Source: an uncultured Anaerolineae bacterium (GTDB lineage: Bacteria > Chloroflexota > Anaerolineae > Anaerolineales > UBA4823). Taken from it: a stretch of DNA of 9,331 nt. The translations under genes were made by a program, and so were the position numbers. This document shows positions 6,572 to 9,331 of this stretch, one piece after another. Positions within the stretch are counted from its first letter, which is position 1. Each line of letters starts with the position of its first letter. The stretch spans positions 1 through 9,331 of the forward strand of contig CAKZNJ010000150.1 in the NCBI GenBank assembly GCA_937129505.1, in the 5' to 3' direction. The notes beneath the pieces are model-generated. The model worked only from the letters and a program-made list of their open reading frames with translations, did no database searches and had not been told where the DNA came from.

Positions 6572-6655
6572 TACTGCACCCGAAAGTGTGGGTGAGAGAT
6601 CATTGCTAGATCGCCTCTACGAACAGAAGAGCCTTGTTCAAGTTGAGTGACTTTC

Positions 6656-7588
6656 ATGAATTCCGGGTTTGCCTTGCAAAAAGCTAAGGCTTTTCCGCGC
6701 TCTCGTTTGGAAGCAGATTTGATCTTGCTTCTTGTAGCTGCCCTTTGGGGGAGTTCATTTGCCGCCCAGCGGGCGGCTGCGGCGCAAGGAGAAGTACTAT
6801 TCTATAACGGTGTCCGTTATCTCTTAGGAGCAGCTCTTCTTTCGCCGGTCCTTTTCTTCCATCAACCGAGGTGGCGTGGAATCCCGCTCAGAACATGGCT
6901 TGGCGGAGGATTGGCTGGTTTGGCAATGTTTTCCGCCGTAGCATTTCAACAATACGGGCTTCAGTTCACCACCGCAGCCAATGCCGGTTTTATCACCGGT
7001 TTATACGTCATGATTGTGCCGTTTCTTTTAGCAGTTTTTTACCGCCGTCCGCCGCGCTCGATCATTTGGGTCGCTTCTATCATTGCGACAATTGGAATGT
7101 TTTTGCTCAGTACCGAAGGCAGCTTTTCACTCTCGCGCGGGGATCGCTGGGTGTTGGTCGGAGCATTGATGTGGGCAGTACACGTGATCATTATCGATCG
7201 AATAACTCATCGTTTGGATTTATTTCTCTTGGCAGTCACCCAAGCGTCTGTCTGTGGCTTTTTGAGCCTCTTCAGTGGAATTTGGTTCGAAAGAGCGACA
7301 TTCAGCCAATTGGATGGCCTATGGTGGGCGGTGGTGTGGACGGCAGTGGCTTCTATTGCGTTGGGTTTTAGCCTGCAGCCGCTTGGTCAGCGTGTGGCAC
7401 CCCCCGCCGATGCTGCCATTCTCCTTTCGATGGAGTCTGTTTTTGCAGCGTTGTTTGGTTGGATCATTCTCAGAGAAGGATTGACAGCAACACAACTGCT
7501 CGGCTGTGCTTTGATGTTTTTAGCGGTCATATTAGCTCAAATGGGTTTGGTGTCTAAACCGATCCATCCACGAGAGTATCGGGAATGA
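6656..7588 (+). CDS. EamA-family (drug/metabolite transporter superfamily) permease
   Basis: The 310-residue product is almost wholly hydrophobic with about ten membrane helices, the standard size and layout of two tandem EamA repeats. The first repeat begins DLILLLVAALWGSSF at residues 21-35, including the WGSSF motif common in this family. The second shows RWVLVGALMWAVHVI at 164-178 and the end signature LLSMESVFAALFGWIILREG at 256-275. Relatives export or import amino acids, metabolites or drugs across the inner membrane; the substrate cannot be told from sequence. Start choice is uncertain. ATG 6656 has only a weak TGAG upstream, and an in-frame GTG at 6647 would add 3 residues. The oxidoreductase gene starts 10 bases after its stop, which suggests co-expression and a shared metabolite. 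Confidence 0.9.
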   Translation: MNSGFALQKAKAFPRSRLEADLILLLVAALWGSSFAAQRAAAAQGEVLFYNGVRYLLGAALLSPVLFFHQPRWRGIPLRTWLGGGLAGLAMFSAVAFQQYGLQFTTAANAGFITGLYVMIVPFLLAVFYRRPPRSIIWVASIIATIGMFLLSTEGSFSLSRGDRWVLVGALMWAVHVIIIDRITHRLDLFLLAVTQASVCGFLSLFSGIWFERATFSQLDGLWWAVVWTAVASIALGFSLQPLGQRVAPPADAAILLSMESVFAALFGWIILREGLTATQLLGCALMFLAVILAQMGLVSKPIHPREYRE

Positions 7589-7598
7589 GGAGTAAAGG

Positions 7599-8765
7599 AT
7601 GAACTCGTATCTTGTTATCGGTGCTGGTCGTCAAGGATGCGCTGCCGGTTATGATATGGCTCGATGGGGAGATGCCAGCGAAGTTATAGTGGCAGATCTC
7701 CAGTTCGAGACTGCGCAGAGAGCGGCACGGCGAATCAACACTCTGCTCGGCAGAGAAATTGCCTACCCTCTTGAAATGGATGTACGGAATGAAATTGCCG
7801 TACGGTCTGCCTTAGCGGGGAAGACAGCTTGCCTGAGCGCCGTGCCTTATTTCTACAATTTGCCTTTGACCAAACTGGCCGTTGAAGCGAATGTCAATTA
7901 TTGTGACTTGGGAGGAAACACAGACATTGCTCGCCAACAGCATCAGTTGGACAACGAAGCAAGGGTGAGGGGAGTTAGTGTTATTCCCAATTGCGGCCAA
8001 GTGCCGGGGATGGGCACAACGTTGATCGTTTATGCGATGGGATTGTTGAATGAAGTTCTCGATGTTTACATGTGGGATGGCGGCCTTCCGCAGCATCCCA
8101 AACCGCCTTTCAATTACTTGCTGACCTTTCACATTGCGGGTTTGACCAACGAATATGCGGAAGCGGCGGTGTTCCTCAGGGATTGGAAAATCACTCAGGT
8201 CGAGCCAATCACAGAAGTGGAGACGGTTGAATTTCCTCCGCCGATTGGTAAGTTGGAAGCTTTTGTGACGGGTGGCGGATTGGACACCATGCCATGGACT
8301 TTCGAAGGAAAGTTGAGAACCCTGCAGAATTTGACCCTTCGTTATCCCGGGCATTACGAGAAGTTACGCGCCTACTATGAGTTAGGATTATGGGAGCTGA
8401 AGCCAATTCGGGTGGGGAATGTGGAGGTTGTCCCCAGGGATGTCTTTCATGCTCTGTTTGAACCCAAAGTGGCCGATCCTACCCAAAAAGACTTGATTAT
8501 CATTCGCGTTCGAGCGGTTGGAAAAAAGGACAACAAGGCGGCGGAAGCGTGGGTAGAAGTGATTGACTATTTTGATGAACAAACAGGCTTTACCGCCATG
8601 GAGCGTGGGACAGGGTGGAGCGCAGCAATTGTGGCAGAGATGATGGCTCGCGGCGAGACACCGCGTGGAGCCGGCGGGGTTGAAAAGATGGTGCCGGCTG
8701 CGCCTTTTGTCCAGGCGCTTGCGAAACGGGGCATAGAAGTAAAATCTGAAATCCGCTATGTTTGA
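7599..8765 (+). CDS. Saccharopine dehydrogenase / lysine 6-dehydrogenase-like oxidoreductase
   Basis: The 388-residue product opens with a Rossmann nucleotide-binding loop, VIGAGRQG at residues 6-13 (GxGxxG), and an acidic residue, D33, at the end of the second strand, which favours NAD. Other features are SAVPYFYNLPLTKLAVEANVNYCDLGG (split across 80-106), NCGQVPGMG at 131-139, GGLPQHPKPPFNYLLTF at 161-177, GLTNEY at 181-186 and MERGTGWSAA at 334-343. This is the layout of the short saccharopine dehydrogenase-like group that includes lysine 6-dehydrogenase, which oxidatively deaminates the side-chain amine of lysine. Full saccharopine cleavage or action on another amino acid is also possible. 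The ribosome site GAGGAG (7587-7592) overlaps the transporter's stop codon and sits 6 bases before the ATG, indicating tight coupling. Confidence 0.85.
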   Translation: MNSYLVIGAGRQGCAAGYDMARWGDASEVIVADLQFETAQRAARRINTLLGREIAYPLEMDVRNEIAVRSALAGKTACLSAVPYFYNLPLTKLAVEANVNYCDLGGNTDIARQQHQLDNEARVRGVSVIPNCGQVPGMGTTLIVYAMGLLNEVLDVYMWDGGLPQHPKPPFNYLLTFHIAGLTNEYAEAAVFLRDWKITQVEPITEVETVEFPPPIGKLEAFVTGGGLDTMPWTFEGKLRTLQNLTLRYPGHYEKLRAYYELGLWELKPIRVGNVEVVPRDVFHALFEPKVADPTQKDLIIIRVRAVGKKDNKAAEAWVEVIDYFDEQTGFTAMERGTGWSAAIVAEMMARGETPRGAGGVEKMVPAAPFVQALAKRGIEVKSEIRYV

Positions 8766-8769
8766 CACA

Positions 8770-8802
8770 AGCGCATTCACAACTTTGCGCTAAGCGTACA
8801 AT
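8770..8802 (+). promoter_or_regulatory. Possible operator/promoter between oxidoreductase and MttB-like gene
   Basis: AGCGCA at 8770-8775 and TGCGCT at 8786-8791 form a 6-base inverted repeat with a 10-base gap. TTCACA at 8776-8781 and TACAAT at 8797-8802 look like -35 and -10 boxes but the spacer is 15 bases, short of ideal. No terminator is present in this 60-base gap, so read-through from the upstream genes is equally likely. Confidence 0.25.
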
Positions 8803-8825
8803 TCTGGGAGGGCAAGGAGAGACAC

Positions 8826-9331
8826 ATGCAACCGAAGATCGCTCTTCTATCTGATGCGTTGGTCGGGCGAATACTGGACGAGGCATTCCAACTGCTTCGC
8901 CAACCGGGGGTGAAGGTCCAATCCAAAGCCGCGCGCCGTTTGCTTGCTGATGCTGGCGCCACCGTGCGCGAGGCGGAGGAAATTGTCTCCATACCAGAAA
9001 GCGTTGCTCGTTCAGCCTTAGCTACCGTCCCCTCAACCTTCAAGCTGTACACACGGGATGGCGAAGCGTTTCTGCATTTTGGCGACGATGCGGTGCACTT
9101 CGACCCGGGTTCGAGCGGGGTTCATGTTTTAGAGGCGCAGGCTTTACACCATCGCCCATCCTATACGCAAGATCTTGTTTGCTTGATCAAAATCACAGAG
9201 ATGCTGCCACAATATGATGCGCAATCAACGGCGCTGGTCTGTAACGAGATTCCAAAGCAAATTGGAGATCTATACCGTTTATATTTGGTTTTATTGCTTT
9301 CTAACAAGCCGATCATTACGGGGGCTTTTTC
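8826..9331 (+). CDS. MttB-family (trimethylamine methyltransferase-like) protein, N-terminal part
   Basis: The frame is open from ATG 8826 to the window end and gives 168 complete codons of a protein expected to be near 450-500 residues. AAGGAG at 8814-8819 lies 6 bases before the ATG. The N-terminal pattern fits the family: a helical stretch ending LLRQPGVKV (23-31), DAGATV (42-47), IPESV near 56-60, TFKLYTRDG (71-79), GDDAVHFDPGSSGVHV (86-101) and the YTQDLVCL segment at 113-120. MttB proteins transfer a methyl group from a methylated amine to a corrinoid protein. Members without pyrrolysine act on quaternary amines such as glycine betaine, proline betaine or carnitine. The pyrrolysine position lies in the missing C-terminal half, so which branch this is cannot be judged here. 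No corrinoid protein is in the window. Confidence 0.82.
   Translation, partial: MQPKIALLSDALVGRILDEAFQLLRQPGVKVQSKAARRLLADAGATVREAEEIVSIPESVARSALATVPSTFKLYTRDGEAFLHFGDDAVHFDPGSSGVHVLEAQALHHRPSYTQDLVCLIKITEMLPQYDAQSTALVCNEIPKQIGDLYRLYLVLLLSNKPIITGAF

Noticed and set aside
6553..6609. 18-codon GTG frame after a purine-rich stretch upstream of the transporter
   Set aside because: Its start lies upstream of the best promoter candidate (TAAAAT at 6566), so it would not be on that transcript, and it shows no peptide motif.
7812..8354. 180-codon open frame on the minus strand
   Set aside because: It lies wholly antisense to the dehydrogenase-like gene and its product is low-similarity, Cys/His/Arg-rich sequence typical of a shadow frame.
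8762..8802. TTGACA at 8762 overlapping the dehydrogenase stop, paired with TACAAT at 8797
   Set aside because: The spacer of 29 bases is too long; only a weaker TTCACA at 15 bases remains, so promoter confidence was kept low.

Overview
The window reads as a stretch of bacterial chromosome of roughly even base composition. It most likely comes from the Chloroflexota, perhaps class Anaerolineae. This placement is inferred from protein character: topoisomerase I carries an extra N-terminal four-cysteine domain of the DUF5679 kind, and there is a single-RRM RNA-binding protein and a two-helix membrane protein of a style I associate with that group. It is not a database result. All genes lie on the + strand. 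No tRNA, rRNA, CRISPR array, insertion sequence or phage gene was found, and codon use looks uniform.

Region 1 (1-4671) is a compact housekeeping run: the tail of rimM (ribosome maturation), dprA (DNA uptake and RecA loading), a mannose-1-phosphate guanylyltransferase (GDP-mannose supply) and topA (topoisomerase I). The gaps are 7, 28 and 17 bases and no internal terminator or promoter is visible, so these four are probably one transcript. Two starts are moved here from the longest open frame: manC to ATG 1244 and topA to TTG 2350, both because of well-placed ribosome binding sites.

Region 2 (4672-5927) holds a single gene with its own -35/-10 promoter and a strong intrinsic terminator. It encodes a 347-residue two-helix membrane protein of unknown function.

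Region 3 (5928-6524) is a self-contained unit: an extended -10 promoter, a long leader of about 139 bases with a near-perfect but apparently sequestered Shine-Dalgarno sequence, a 112-residue RRM RNA-binding protein with a Gly/Arg-rich tail, and a strong terminator. The layout resembles that of cold-inducible RNA-binding protein genes.

Region 4 (6525-9331) appears to be a metabolic cluster: an EamA-type (DMT superfamily) transporter, an NAD(P)-dependent oxidoreductase of the saccharopine dehydrogenase / lysine 6-dehydrogenase kind, and the first 168 codons of an MttB-family (trimethylamine methyltransferase-like) protein that runs off the end. Together they suggest uptake or export and catabolism of an amino acid or methylated amine. 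The substrate cannot be read from the sequence. This cluster, the unknown membrane protein and the RRM leader are the parts most worth following up. No clearly new defence or mobile system is present.
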